A DNA stretch of 64,000 nt from Micromonospora sp. MA102 (GCF_025460765.1 NZ_JAMWEG010000014.1:1-64000); one strand, 5' to 3'. Numbered from the stretch's first letter, positions 1 to 8,800 are shown. The notes: a model not told the origin generated them from the sequence alone. Translations and numbers: made by a program.

Positions 1-43
1 TTGGGTCGGGGCGGGCGCGCGGGGGGCGCCCCCCCCGGCTCGG

Positions 44-283
44 TCAGCGGTACCGCTTGATTTCGACGGTGAACTGGCTGCCGTCGCTCAGCCGCAGCAC
101 GATGCCCCGGTCGGTCGTCATGAAGCCGCCGGCCTCCAAGCTCAGCGTCTCGTCGATCTCGACCGGCGCGCCGTCCTTGTCGGTCAGCGGCTCCTCGCCC
201 GCCTCCTCGGCGACCATCTCCAGGTCGATCTCCTCGGCGGCGGCCAGCAGGGCGCGCTCCAGGATCTCCTCGTAGCTCAGCAT
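44..283 (-). CDS. Small acidic phage protein, function unknown
   Basis: I do not recognise this 79-residue protein. It is strongly acidic in its first half (many Glu and Asp from about residue 4 to 50) and ends in a basic tail. No Cys cluster, membrane segment or signal peptide is visible. The ATG start is preceded by a good GAGGAG ribosome site, and the gene sits directly behind one of the four repeated promoter cassettes, so it is probably transcribed as a single-gene unit. The setting among replication-type genes suggests an early phage accessory protein. Confidence 0.65.
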   Translation of the reverse strand: MLSYEEILERALLAAAEEIDLEMVAEEAGEEPLTDKDGAPVEIDETLSLEAGGFMTTDRGIVLRLSDGSQFTVEIKRYR

Positions 284-320
284 CTCGGCTTCTCCTCACA
301 GGCAGGATGGGGGGCAGAAC

Positions 321-400
321 ATACAACTTCATTGTAGGCCGACGGCAGTCCCGCGTACAGGTTTTATGTATGCATCGGGCCGTGTAGCGGGTCACACAGG
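321..400 (-). promoter_or_regulatory. Repeated promoter-operator cassette, copy 1
   Basis: On the minus strand there is a -35 CTGTAC (355-360) and a -10 TACAAT (331-336) separated by 18 bp. A dyad (GTACAG...ATGTA, 353-373) covers the -35 and a second dyad (TACAACTTCATTGTA, 322-336) covers the -10. Near-identical cassettes lie at 24.3, 26.1 and 26.9 kb. It points at the small gene ending at 44. Confidence 0.7.
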
Positions 401-706
401 CCGCGAGTCGGGCCGCTCCCCCAACCGCCGCGCGTCCAGCTCAGCCGCCGCCTCCAGCAGCCACGCCGGCGGGCCCGGCCGCCGGCCAGCGGGGCGCGGC
501 AGCGCCCGGCCGCCCGGCGCGGTCCGCTCCCGCCCGCAGCCCCGGCACCTGGTCGTCAGCCACACCAGGCCGCCGCCCTCGGTCGCCGAGCCGTCGAGCA
601 GCCCGCCGCACCCGTCGCACACCCCGACCGCGCCGGCCTCGGCGGCGGCGGCGAACGCCTCCACGTCGACCAGGCCCTCACGGACCAGCCGCGCGTCGAT
701 CGCCAC
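392..706 (-). CDS. Putative zinc-ribbon small protein
   Basis: This 104-residue protein has two Cys pairs, CDGC (about residues 30-33) and CRGC (about 54-57), 20 residues apart, which is the spacing of a zinc ribbon. The second half is Pro/Arg-rich and looks disordered. Its start is an ATG behind a GAGG-type ribosome site. It lies between the RecA-like/companion pair and the leftmost small gene and is likely part of the same early leftward transcript. A nucleic-acid-binding accessory role is a guess from the zinc ribbon only. Confidence 0.6.
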   Translation of the reverse strand: MAIDARLVREGLVDVEAFAAAAEAGAVGVCDGCGGLLDGSATEGGGLVWLTTRCRGCGRERTAPGGRALPRPAGRRPGPPAWLLEAAAELDARRLGERPDSRPV

Positions 707-777
707 CGCTCACCTCCTCGGCCTCCATGTGGCGCGGGGCCGGGCGAAGGTCGTCCCTCGCCCGGCCCCGCACCCGC

Positions 778-1311
778 TCACTCCTGCGGACTCGCCGGCA
801 GCGCCAGCAGCTCCGGTAGCGCCAGCCGACCGTCCCGGTAGGCCCGCGCCACCTCCTCCCGGCCGCCCTTCTTGAAGGTCAGCGTCGTCGACGGCGGCGG
901 CGGCTCCGCGACCTCCACGAAGTCGAGGACCCGGCCCGTCTCGCCGTCGACCACCGTGCCGTCCTGCTCGACCTTCATCCGGCCGAGCAGCGCCTTCCTC
1001 CAGGCGGGCCGCACCGACTCGACCGGCGCCGGGGTCGTCACCGTCACCTCCGACGGGTGCTCCTGCTTGCACCAGGCCAGGAACCCGGCCTCGTCGACCA
1101 CGAAGCCCGTCTTCGGCTCGGAGAGCGTCACCTGCGCCACCGCGCCGTCGTAGCCCGGCAGCTTCACCTGCACCGTCGTCACGCCCAGCTCGCCGTTCAG
1201 CTCGACCAGCTGGCCGTCGGCCTCGGCCCGCGCCAGGTCGTAGACCTTGCGCACCTCGTCCATCAGCGCCTTCAACACCGCCGCCTTCATGGCCGCCTGC
1301 TGCACGCTCAC
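778..1311 (-). CDS. Companion protein of the phage RecA-like ATPase, unknown function
   Basis: About 177 residues if read from the GTG that overlaps the stop of the ATPase gene (GTGA); an in-frame ATG at 1290 is the alternative start. The N-terminus is a helical, charged segment (KALMDEVRKVYDLARAEADG). It is followed by a mixed alpha/beta region and a C-terminal segment with several Trp and Glu residues. No catalytic motif is visible. The tight overlap with a Sak4-type ATPase suggests a recombination or single-strand DNA-handling partner, but that is inference from position. Confidence 0.7.
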   Translation of the reverse strand: MSVQQAAMKAAVLKALMDEVRKVYDLARAEADGQLVELNGELGVTTVQVKLPGYDGAVAQVTLSEPKTGFVVDEAGFLAWCKQEHPSEVTVTTPAPVESVRPAWRKALLGRMKVEQDGTVVDGETGRVLDFVEVAEPPPPSTTLTFKKGGREEVARAYRDGRLALPELLALPASPQE

Positions 1312-2330
1312 CGGCCCGCTCCCGCCGTCTCCGGCTGCCGGCCGTTGACCGACTGCGCGGCGGCCGCCTCGCTCAGCGCGCTGTCGAGTTGCGTGCCCGG
1401 GGCCTCGGCCGCTCGCCGCGCGGCCGCGATCTCCGCGCCCCGCTGGTTGAAGGCTTCCCGCAGCTTCTGCGTCTTGCCGAGGCGCTGCACCCGCTGCCAC
1501 AGCACCGCCAGGTCCTCCCGCGACGAGCACGCCGCGAGGGCCTTCGGCCAGTCGACGTCCTTCGGCGGCTCGCCGTTGTCCAGCCAGTCGAGCAGCTGGT
1601 GGCCCAGCTCCGCGCCCGGCTTGTGGATCACCTCGTCGGCCAGCGCGTCGCACCGGCTCTTCGTCACCCGCAGGTAGTGCCCCTGGTCGAGGTCGCCCAC
1701 CAGGTCGAACTCGTACTCCAGCCCGTCGCGCTGGTCGGGCTGCATGCCCAGCTTGGACACCTGCTTCCGGCCGTCGCTGCCCTCGGTGATCTCGTACCTC
1801 TGCTTCGACCGGAGGCACACCACGACGTGCCCGGGGAAGCTCATCAGCGCCTCGATGTACGCCCGCTCGATCGGGCGCACGTCCTTCCAGCCGTCCATCG
1901 ACCGGCCGCCGTGGTTGCGGGCGAACAGGTCGACCAGCTCCAGGATGCCGCCCGGCCCGAACCAGTAGTGCGACGCCGAGTCCAGCATGAAGCCGGTGAA
2001 CCCGGCCACCGCCGCCTCGTCGATCAGCTCGACGAGCTGCCGCGGGTCGTACCGCACCGGGCTGATCTTCGAGAACCCGTAGCCGCCGGCCTCCTCGGGC
2101 GTCATGTCGCCGACGCCCGGCAGCTCCGGGTTCACCGCGTACTTGTCCGCCGAGTCCCGCTCGGTGTCGACGAACGCGATCCGCTCGACGCCATCGGCGA
2201 CGGTCACCGAGCCGGTCAGCGTGTAGAGCAGCTTCAAGCCGGTCAGCGTCTTGCCCGCGCCGCTGGGCCCTGCGAGGGCGATCCGCGCCTTGGCCTTCTT
2301 GCGGCTGGCCGGCATGAATCGTGAACTCAT
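1308..2330 (-). CDS. RecA/Sak4-like phage ATPase (single-strand annealing/recombination)
   Basis: A 340-residue P-loop protein. Walker A is GPSGAGKT at residues 21-28, an acidic strand FVDTE follows at 53-57, and a Walker B-like FMLDS lies near 114-118. The core is about 220 residues and resembles the short RecA-fold ATPases (Sak4 type) used by actinophages for recombination-dependent replication. The last 100 residues are helical and then Ala-rich and disordered. The start ATG follows an AAGGGACGAAGG ribosome region and the recurring GTTCACGTGGA element. Its stop overlaps the companion gene, so the two form an operon. Confidence 0.8.
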   Translation of the reverse strand: MSSRFMPASRKKAKARIALAGPSGAGKTLTGLKLLYTLTGSVTVADGVERIAFVDTERDSADKYAVNPELPGVGDMTPEEAGGYGFSKISPVRYDPRQLVELIDEAAVAGFTGFMLDSASHYWFGPGGILELVDLFARNHGGRSMDGWKDVRPIERAYIEALMSFPGHVVVCLRSKQRYEITEGSDGRKQVSKLGMQPDQRDGLEYEFDLVGDLDQGHYLRVTKSRCDALADEVIHKPGAELGHQLLDWLDNGEPPKDVDWPKALAACSSREDLAVLWQRVQRLGKTQKLREAFNQRGAEIAAARRAAEAPGTQLDSALSEAAAAQSVNGRQPETAGAGR

Positions 2331-2342
2331 CCTTCGTCCCTT

Positions 2343-2353
2343 TCCACGTGAAC
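2343..2353 (-). promoter_or_regulatory. Start-associated sequence GTTCACGTGGA, site 1
   Basis: Minus-strand GTTCACGTGGA lies 13 bp upstream of the RecA-like ATPase start. The same 11 bp occurs at 4886, 23744, 25390 and 61682, in four of five cases within about 30 bp of a start codon. Confidence 0.6.
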
Positions 2354-2371
2354 GAACGTCCTACATAGACT

Positions 2372-2620
2372 CTATACGGTCGCTGTCGGGGACTGCGACC
2401 CGGCACCCTCGGCCCACGAAGAAGCGCCTGCGCAGTGCCCGCAGGCCTCGCTCCCGATGGCGGCGGGCATCCCGCAGCCGTTGTGGTGACAGATCACCGG
2501 CGTGCCCAGCTCGGTGCAGCCGGTGGCCTCCTCGTGCCGCCAGTCGTCGCCAGCGGCGACGAGCACGCCGCCGCACGCCGCGCACTGCGCGACGTCGACC
2601 GGCGCGAGGTGCACTCTCAC
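2372..2620 (-). CDS. Cys/His-rich small protein, probable zinc-binding
   Basis: An 82-residue protein with a CAACGG pair near residues 13-16, CHHNGC near 44-49 and CGHC near 60-63, so at least six Cys and several His that could hold one or two zinc ions. It starts with GTG overlapping the stop of the upstream HTH gene (GTGA) and is therefore co-translated with it. The family is unknown to me; a DNA- or protein-binding zinc module is the plain reading. Confidence 0.65.
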   Translation of the reverse strand: MRVHLAPVDVAQCAACGGVLVAAGDDWRHEEATGCTELGTPVICHHNGCGMPAAIGSEACGHCAGASSWAEGAGSQSPTATV

Positions 2621-3267
2621 TCCCCGATCACTCTCCTTCCCTTCTCGGGCACGGCCCGCAACGCGGGCCCGTGCAGCGGAGCCGACTTCCTACACCCGGG
2701 ATGGGCACAGGAGCCATTCGGCCCCTCGACGTAACGGTGGTCGACTCCGCTCGCGGCGCGGACCCCAACCGTTTCTTGTTCCCTGTATGTCTTGCGTCCG
2801 TGTGGCGGACCAACTCGGTCCGCCTGGCGGACTAGTTCTAGTCCGCGACCCGGACTAGAAGCGCCCTTCACTGGTCCGCTCACCGGACTACCAGACCCGG
2901 GCGATTCGGACGCGGCTGGTCCGGCACGCGGACCAACTACCCCCAGCTCGGTGAGCCGCCGCAACAGCTCCGGCGGCACCCCCAAGCGGTACACCGTGCG
3001 GGCCTTCTTGCGTCGCGCGTCGGCCACGCTCGGCCGATCGCGCCACACCCACTGACCCTCCAGCTTGTTCAGCCACGCCGCGACCGTGGACCGGGCGAGC
3101 CCGGTCCCCTTCTCCAGGTCGGTCAGGCTTGGCGTGAACTGCTCGGGGATGATCGCCGTGGCCGCGTCGGACCACGTGAGCAGCGTCAGGACGAGCTGCC
3201 GGCCGGGAGGGTCGAGCGTGCAAAGCTCGTGCCTCACCGCGCGCTCGACCGTCCAGCGGTCCACCAT
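2617..3267 (-). CDS. Winged-helix DNA-binding protein, candidate phage replication initiator/regulator
   Basis: 216 residues. Residues about 1-95 form a helix-turn-helix/winged-helix domain (LTDLEKGTGLARSTVAAWLN is a clear recognition unit), like the N-terminal domains of actinophage initiator-type proteins. The rest is low-complexity and poorly folded. The codons for that tail contain a cluster of GGTCCG/CGGACY repeats, described separately. Initiator genes with binding repeats inside the coding sequence are known from lambdoid O proteins, so an origin inside this gene is a reasonable hypothesis. It heads an operon with the Cys-rich gene. It could instead be a repressor. Confidence 0.65.
   Translation of the reverse strand: MVDRWTVERAVRHELCTLDPPGRQLVLTLLTWSDAATAIIPEQFTPSLTDLEKGTGLARSTVAAWLNKLEGQWVWRDRPSVADARRKKARTVYRLGVPPELLRRLTELGVVGPRAGPAASESPGSGSPVSGPVKGASSPGRGLELVRQADRVGPPHGRKTYREQETVGVRAASGVDHRYVEGPNGSCAHPGCRKSAPLHGPALRAVPEKGRRVIGE
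2806..2934. repeat. Cluster of GGTCCG-N5-CGGACY inverted repeats (operator or iteron array)
   Basis: Three 17-bp units of the form (G/A)GTCCG-N5-CGGAC(T/C) lie at 2840-2856, 2873-2889 and 2918-2934. Two reverse-type dyads lie at 2806-2822 (CGGACC-N5-GGTCCG) and 2828-2845 (CGGACT-N6-AGTCCG). They fall inside the tail-coding part of the winged-helix gene. Two more perfect units of the same design lie at 58952-58999, 56 kb away. Confidence 0.7.
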
Positions 3268-3367
3268 GCAGGCGGCCTCTCTGTGCAGCGCCGCCAGCGC
3301 ACCGTCGCCCGAACTGGCGTACGATGCGCGTGCGACCCGTTCTTCTCCGTTCCGGGTTCACCTTCGG

Positions 3368-3393
3368 CCCCGCCAGATGACCGCCTGGCGGGG
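3368..3393 (-). terminator. Hairpin terminator downstream of the MerR/excisionase-like gene
   Basis: Nine-base perfect arms CCCCGCCAG (3368-3376) and CTGGCGGGG (3385-3393) with an 8-base loop. It lies about 70 bp past the stop at 3460. No clear U-run follows, which is common in high-GC actinomycetes. Confidence 0.55.
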
Positions 3394-3411
3394 TCGACGC
3401 GTTTTCCGGCA

Positions 3412-3432
3412 CCCTACACCCGCTGTGTAGGG
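3412..3432. promoter_or_regulatory. 8-bp-arm dyad, possible operator upstream of the winged-helix gene
   Basis: CCCTACAC (3412-3419) and GTGTAGGG (3425-3432) with a 5-base spacer, located between the terminator hairpin and the gene at 3460. It could regulate the initiator-like operon or be part of the terminator of the gene at 3460. Confidence 0.35.
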
Positions 3433-3459
3433 CCGCAATGGGATCGACGCTGCTCATAC

Positions 3460-3762
3460 CTACGCCGCCTCGTCGTCGGCTTCCAGGACGTCCCACGGGT
3501 CCCACACGATCTTCCGGCCCGTCTCCTCCGCCCAGGCGTAGATCGTGGTCAGCTTCCACTGCGGATTGTTGCTGACCTCGCCGTCCTCCTTGGGCAGCTG
3601 CCCCTTGGACCGCCACTGGTACGGCGTGTTGTCCTTCACGCCGAACATGCGGACCAGCTCCTTGAGCCCGACCATCACCGGCAGCTCCAGCGGGCCCGGC
3701 TTCATCAGGTCGGCCGCGATCTGCCGCGTGACCGCCCTCAGCTTCACCTGGTTCACCTTCAC
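3460..3762 (-). CDS. Small HTH DNA-binding protein (MerR/excisionase-like)
   Basis: 100 residues from a GTG at 3762. An upstream ATG at 3792 is in frame, but the mapped -10 (3801-3806) puts the transcript start at about 3794, and GGGAGGAGAGG stands correctly before the GTG. Residues about 33-75 (LKELVRMFGV...YQWRSKGQLP) match a helix-turn-helix with the typical YxWRxxGxLP wing of MerR/excisionase-like proteins, followed by a helix. It lies between the Ssd-like ATPase and the initiator-like gene and is a candidate regulator of the repeated operators. Confidence 0.7.
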   Translation of the reverse strand: MKVNQVKLRAVTRQIAADLMKPGPLELPVMVGLKELVRMFGVKDNTPYQWRSKGQLPKEDGEVSNNPQWKLTTIYAWAEETGRKIVWDPWDVLEADDEAA

Positions 3763-3790
3763 TTTTCCTCTCCTCCCACGGCCGGATGCC

Positions 3791-3829
3791 ATACAAGGTC
3801 AATGTACGGCACCCGCCGGGGACGGTCAG
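3791..3829 (-). promoter_or_regulatory. Promoter of the MerR/excisionase-like gene
   Basis: -35 CTGACC (rc of 3824-3829), 17-bp spacer, -10 TACATT (rc of 3801-3806). The -10 sits in a dyad (TACAAGGTCAATGTA on the plus strand, 3792-3806) that resembles the operators of the other leftward phage promoters. Confidence 0.55.
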
Positions 3830-4755
3830 GCCGCCACCCGGGCGGCGGCGTACGGCGCGGCGCGCAGCAGGTCGCGCGCCAGGTCGAGGAGCGGGCAGCG
3901 GTCCAGCAGGTGCACCCACCCGTCCGAGAACACCGACGGCGGCTCCAGCGGCACCTCGTCCATGAACCGCACCCCGAACTCGCCGGCCAGCTCCTGGCCC
4001 GCCTTGTCGTGCATCCACGTCGGCACCAGCGCCCACCGCACGCCCGCCTCGGACAGCTTGGCGGCGACCCACCGGGTCGCCGTCGCGTTGCGCTGCACGT
4101 TGGCGACCAGCAGCACCAGGTCGCACTGGCGGGCCACCTCGATCTGCCCGGCCTCCAGCGCCCGGTCCAGGTCGACCACCTTGACGTCGGCGGCGTGCCG
4201 GTCGACCGGCCGCAGCGGCTTGAACGGCTCGTCGACCACCCGCAGCCACTCGGCCGGGGTGCCGAGCCGGTCGTCCACGCCGCCGCGCCCGGTCGCGTCG
4301 ACGAGCAGCGCCCGTCCCCCGCGCTCGGCCGCGACCAGCGCCAGCGCCACCGCCAGGGTCGTCGCTCCGGCGCCGCCGTGGCCGCCGACCACACCGACGC
4401 GCACCTCGGCCGCCTGCCCCTTGGCCGCCTCGGCGACCAGCTGCCGGACGGCCAGCGCGCCGGTCGGCAGGTGGTACACCGGCACCTCCGGGTAGTCGGC
4501 CTGCCAGCCGCGGTACGCGGCGGCCAGCCGGTCACCGTCCAGCTTCTCCGGTGCGACGACCACCATCCGCGGGTGCGCCGGCATCCCGGCCGCCAGGGTC
4601 AGCACCCGGGCGTCGACCAGGACGAGCGGCGCACCGCGCCACTGCGCGACGGTCGGCTTGCCGACCACGACGTTGACCTCCACGTCCGGACCGAGGGCGT
4701 CCAGCACCTCGTCCACGTACTCGTGGCCCCAGGCCACGATCAATGCCTTGCCCAC
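3826..4755 (-). CDS. Ssd/CpaE-like (ParA-superfamily) ATPase
   Basis: 309 residues. A receiver-like N-terminal part (about 1-105) is followed by a deviant Walker motif GGHGGAGATT (about residues 124-133). This motif has the glycine pattern of ParA/MinD proteins but Ala where the catalytic Lys of GKT is expected, as in the septum-site Ssd/TadZ/CpaE branch. LLVDATG (about 150) would be the switch strand. Such proteins act on septation or localisation in actinomycetes. In a phage, a partition or host-division role is possible. It shares its promoter dyad with the ParB-like gene at 60.0-61.7 kb. The start ATG has an AGGAGG site. Confidence 0.7.
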   Translation of the reverse strand: MGKALIVAWGHEYVDEVLDALGPDVEVNVVVGKPTVAQWRGAPLVLVDARVLTLAAGMPAHPRMVVVAPEKLDGDRLAAAYRGWQADYPEVPVYHLPTGALAVRQLVAEAAKGQAAEVRVGVVGGHGGAGATTLAVALALVAAERGGRALLVDATGRGGVDDRLGTPAEWLRVVDEPFKPLRPVDRHAADVKVVDLDRALEAGQIEVARQCDLVLLVANVQRNATATRWVAAKLSEAGVRWALVPTWMHDKAGQELAGEFGVRFMDEVPLEPPSVFSDGWVHLLDRCPLLDLARDLLRAAPYAAARVAA

Positions 4756-4783
4756 TCCAAACCTCCTGATAGGGGCGGCGATA

Positions 4784-4823
4784 CGTACAAAGACATTGTA
4801 TCCGACTCGGCCTCTTGCGTCAA
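4784..4823 (-). promoter_or_regulatory. Promoter-operator of the Ssd/ParA-like gene
   Basis: -35 TTGACG (rc of 4818-4823), 17-bp spacer, -10 TACAAT (rc of 4795-4800). The 17-nt dyad at 4784-4800 (minus: TACAATGTCTTTGTACG) matches the one before the ParB-like gene at 15 of 17 positions. Confidence 0.7.
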
Positions 4824-4885
4824 TGTTGTATGTACGGTGGCGCGGCGCTTTGCTCGCCGTCGACCCGGCCCGCTATGCTGGTGTC

Positions 4886-4896
4886 TCCACGTGAAC
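4886..4896 (-). promoter_or_regulatory. Start-associated sequence GTTCACGTGGA, site 2
   Basis: The same 11 bp as the other four sites, but here about 130 bp upstream of a start, between the tail-operon terminator and the ParA-like promoter. It may mark the end of one transcription unit or an upstream site for the next. Confidence 0.5.
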
Positions 4897-4903
4897 GCAG
4901 CAC

Positions 4904-4929
4904 AGCCCCGGATTTCGCGGTCCGGGGCT
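4904..4929 (-). terminator. Strong hairpin terminator after the tail operon
   Basis: Perfect 9-bp arms AGCCCCGGA and TCCGGGGCT around an 8-base loop, about 25 bp past the last tail gene. It separates late tail genes from the early-type genes to the left. Confidence 0.7.
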
Positions 4930-4954
4930 GCGCTGTTTCCAAGGGGTCAGACGG

Positions 4955-5881
4955 TCAGTAGACGATCTCCACGACCACCAGGCCGGGACCGCCTGCACCG
5001 CCCGTCCGGCCCGTCGCCTGCGCGATCGCGCCGCCACCGCCACCGCCGGGTCCGCCCGCGTTGTTCCCGTTGCCGTTGACCGTCACCGGGGCCGCCCCGC
5101 CCGCGCCGAGCCGCGAGTCGCCGCCGAACGCCGCGAACAGGTGCCGGCCGTCGAGCGTGCGGCCCGGGCCGCCGGCCGCGCCGATCGAGTTCAGCACGTT
5201 CCCGCCGGTCGCCGAGCCGCCGCCGCCCCGGCCGCCGCTGGTGTCCGTCGCGTTCGCCACCACCCCACCGCCGCCTGTGCCGCCGCCCGCAACCCACAAC
5301 CCGCCGAAGCTCGAATTCCCGCCGCTCCCGGCGCCCGCCGCGGCGGCCGCGCCTGCCGCCCCGGCCGCGCCGACCGTCACCGCCACCTGCGCCGGCAGCT
5401 CCGCCGCCGCCCACACGCTCTCGCAGTACCCGCCAGCGCCACCGCCGCCGCCCGCGCCGTTGCCGCCCGACGCGCCGGCCACACCGCCGCCGCCACCGCC
5501 ACCGCCGACCCCGTACGCCCGGATCCACCGCGCGCCGGCCGGCACCGTGAACGTGCCGTCCGCGGTGAACGTCTGCACCGGCCCGGTCGGCGCGCCCGCA
5601 CCCGGCGAGCCGACCAGGCCGACGATGTGGTTCCCCGCCGGGGGCGTCTTGAGCACCATCACCCGGGAGCGCACCGGCACCGCGCCGATCATCGACGTCA
5701 CCCGGATCGCCTGGGTGTCGCCGTCGTGCAGCGCCCGGATCGTGCCGTCGCCGGCGACGCTCGTCACCGTCGCCGGCCGCAGCCGCCACGTCAGCCCGAG
5801 CCGGACCGCCTTCTCCAGCACCGCCTCGGCGAGCGCCTTCACCGGCGCCGCCAGGCCCGGCACCTTCCCGTTCCCGCTCAC
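4955..5881 (-). CDS. Glycine-rich phage tail (adhesin/fibre-type) protein
   Basis: 308 residues. A folded N-terminal part (about 1-105, with a short beta-rich segment around the HIVGLVG motif) is followed by a segment typical of tail proteins (TFTADGTFTVPAGARWIRAY). Then come about 170 residues of Gly/Ala/Asn-rich sequence with long glycine runs. Glycine-rich domains of this type are used as receptor-binding or fibre tips by siphoviruses. The GTG start overlaps a TGA (GTGA) at the end of the upstream tail gene. It is the last gene of the tail operon and is followed by a strong terminator. Confidence 0.75.
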   Translation of the reverse strand: MSGNGKVPGLAAPVKALAEAVLEKAVRLGLTWRLRPATVTSVAGDGTIRALHDGDTQAIRVTSMIGAVPVRSRVMVLKTPPAGNHIVGLVGSPGAGAPTGPVQTFTADGTFTVPAGARWIRAYGVGGGGGGGGVAGASGGNGAGGGGGAGGYCESVWAAAELPAQVAVTVGAAGAAGAAAAAGAGSGGNSSFGGLWVAGGGTGGGGVVANATDTSGGRGGGGSATGGNVLNSIGAAGGPGRTLDGRHLFAAFGGDSRLGAGGAAPVTVNGNGNNAGGPGGGGGGAIAQATGRTGGAGGPGLVVVEIVY

Positions 5882-8800
5882 GCCTCCCCGCCTGCGGGTC
5901 GGCGAACTGCGTCGTGCCGGCCGCCTGCACCTCGAACGCGGGGCCGGCGAGCACAGGCCCGTCGATGCCCTGCCGCACCTCGGCCCGGGCCACCGTCACG
6001 TCGCCGGTCAGCACGATCGCCAGCCGGCCCGGGTCCAGGGTCGGCGGCTCCGGCGGCGCCGACGTGGTGCTGCGCGCCTGCCACGCCACCCCGTCGTCCG
6101 AGGTCCAGAACTGCGTCACGCCCTGCCCGCCGACGTCGTTGCGGTACGTCACCCGCAGCCACCGCCGCTGCCGGGTCACTACCAGGTCCCGCGTGTCCTC
6201 GCAGCCGGTGAACCCGGCCCCGCCCCACAGGTTGAGGCAGGTCTGCGCCGAGCCCGCGGTCAGCTTCCAGCCGAGCGCGCCGTCGTCGTTGGTGCGCGAC
6301 AGCTCCGCCGTCCACTGGTCGCCGGTCGGCCGCAGCTCCACCCGCAGGTCCAGGTCGTTCGTCGGCGGCTGCGTCACCGACAGGTCGGCGACCTTGACCG
6401 TCGGGGCCGCGTTCGTGTTCCCGGCCGTCAGCACTCCCCGCACACCGATCTGCCCGACGCCGGCGATGGCCGTGTCCTTCGCCGACTGCTCCCACCGGGC
6501 CATGTCCTGCCCGTCCGGCCACACCGCCACCCGGACCGCCGCGTCGCGGACCTGCAACCGCATCCAGTACCAGGGCCCCGGCTGGTAGGCCAGCGCGTTG
6601 CCGAAGGGGTCCTTCACCGTCGCCAGCGCCGTGACGCTCGTCAGCGCGCCGCCCACGATCCGCTCGATCGCCACGCCGAGCTTGCCGTCGGTCTGCGCGG
6701 CCAGCCGCGCCCGGTAGTGCGTGTTGTTGGCCGTGGCCCGGCCGATCAGGTACCCGTTGATCGGCTGGCCCGTGGCCACCGCGTTGAACGAGAACCGCGC
6801 CAGGACGTCGACGTCCTCCCAGCCCGCGCCGACGAGCGCCGCCCGCGACGCCCCGCCGGCCACGTTGATCGTCGCCGCCTCGGCGGCCACCGAGAAGTCC
6901 GCCGCCGCGCCCTCGATGATCGACCAGCCCGGCGGCATCCCGGCCGCCACGGGCTGGAGGAACAGCTCCTGGAACACCGCCGGGGCGAGGCCGGTCGCCG
7001 GGACCGGCGTCGTCGCCGTCACCGACGACACCTGACCCTCCGGCCGCAGGCCCTCGCACGCGGCGGGGCCGCCGTCCAGCGGGGCCGGCGTCGCGGTCAC
7101 CTCCACCACCTGCACCTGCGCCAGCTGGAGCTGCCCCGCCTTGCGGCGCTTCACCGACGCGGACGGCACCAGCAGCGTCGACAGCCACCGGTTGTGCAGC
7201 TCGTCCCGCACGCACACGTACGGCACCGTGTCCCATGCCAGGTCCCGCAGGTCGGTGAAGCCGCGGTCCATCGTGTCCGGCGGCACCGCCGCCTGGTTCA
7301 CCAGGACCGTCCGGGTGAACTCGACGCCGCCGCGCTCCAGCGGCCGGAACGCCGTGCGGAAGTCCCGGTCGAACATCTCCTGCAGCTCGACCTGGCCCGC
7401 CTCGGGGAACGTGAACTCCTCCACCGACGACCGGTCGAAGTTCTCGACGTACGCCAGGTTCCCGGCCGGGTTGTGGTTGCTGGTCAGGATCAGCACTCCG
7501 GTGTCGACGATGCGGCCCTCCACGCCCGGCGCGGCGATCGTCGCCGCCACCGGAGGCGACCACGGCCCGTCGATGCCGAGGCGGTGCACCATCCTGATCC
7601 GGTACCGCGACTCGACGCCCACCCGCGCCTCGTAGTCGTCGACCGCCGTCACGGACGGCTCTGCCACCCGGGCGATCGTCTCCCACTCGTCGGCGGCCAT
7701 CGTGTCGTCCTGGCGCTGCACCTCGTAGTGCCCCCAGCCGGCCACCACCGCCGTGTTGACCGGCAGCCACGACAGCCGGTGGTAGCGGATCCCGGTCGGG
7801 ATCTTCACCGCCGGCCGGTTGCACTGGTCGTCGACGACGGTCAGCGGCTGCACGGCCGGCTCCACGTCGAGGCCGAGCACCGCGTCCATCTCCTGCGCGA
7901 ACATCAGCGTCAGGTCCGAACTTTGGTCCCGCTGCCCGTCGTAGGCGCCGTACACCAGCTCGCCGTCGCCGTAGGTCGTCGCACCGGCGCCGCCGATGCC
8001 GGCGGCCCCGTAGTTGTCGGTGGCCGGGTCGGCGTCCGCGCCCAGCACCTGCCACGGCGCCTGCGGGTCCGCGTTGCTCGTCCACGCCCACCAGGTGATG
8101 TCACCCACCCCGTCGGACAGGTACGGCGGGTCCAGCCGGACCGTCACCTCCCGCCAGCCGTCGGCGATCTCCGGCAGCGCGTCGAACTCCTCGACCGTGA
8201 TCCGCCCGACCGGACCCAGCCGCACGTCCAGGTTCGCCGGGTCGACGTGCGCCAGCTCCAGCGGGTCCCGGGTGCCGGGCAGGTGCCGGGCGTAGAAGCG
8301 GGCCCACACCCAATCGGCGCTGATCTCCTCGACGACGTGCTGGAAGGTGCTCCACCCCGTCGTCGCCCTGGACACGCTGCCCACGACCTGCTTCAAGTAG
8401 GTGTGGCTGCTCAGGTCCGGGCTGCCCGGCGCTGCCGCGCCGGTCAGCAGCAGGAGCGACGGCAGCTCCTCGACCGTCTCCACCGTGGGCGTCTGCCCGG
8501 CGCGCAGCGTCTTGCGCAGCAGCACGCCGCGGTGCGCCGGGTACGGCTCGACCGGCCCGAGCCGGTCCACCTTCACCGGCACCGGCGACGCGACCGACTT
8601 CTGCCCCACGTACGCCTGCCCGACCGTCACCGCGTACTCCCGCCCGGCGACGAGCGGCACGTCGGCCGCGCTGACGCCGAGCAGCGGCACGTCGAAGTAG
8701 AACCCGGTCACGCCGGCGGTCCCCGTCGGGACGATCGTGGACGGCCCCTGCGAAATGTCGAGGCCGCCGCCGCCGAGCCGGTTCTCCACCCCGTAGGTGA

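Noticed and set aside
5378..5600. Glycine/GC-rich stretch looking like a tandem repeat
   Set aside because: It encodes the glycine-rich domain of the tail protein; the repeats are codon runs, not a separate DNA element.
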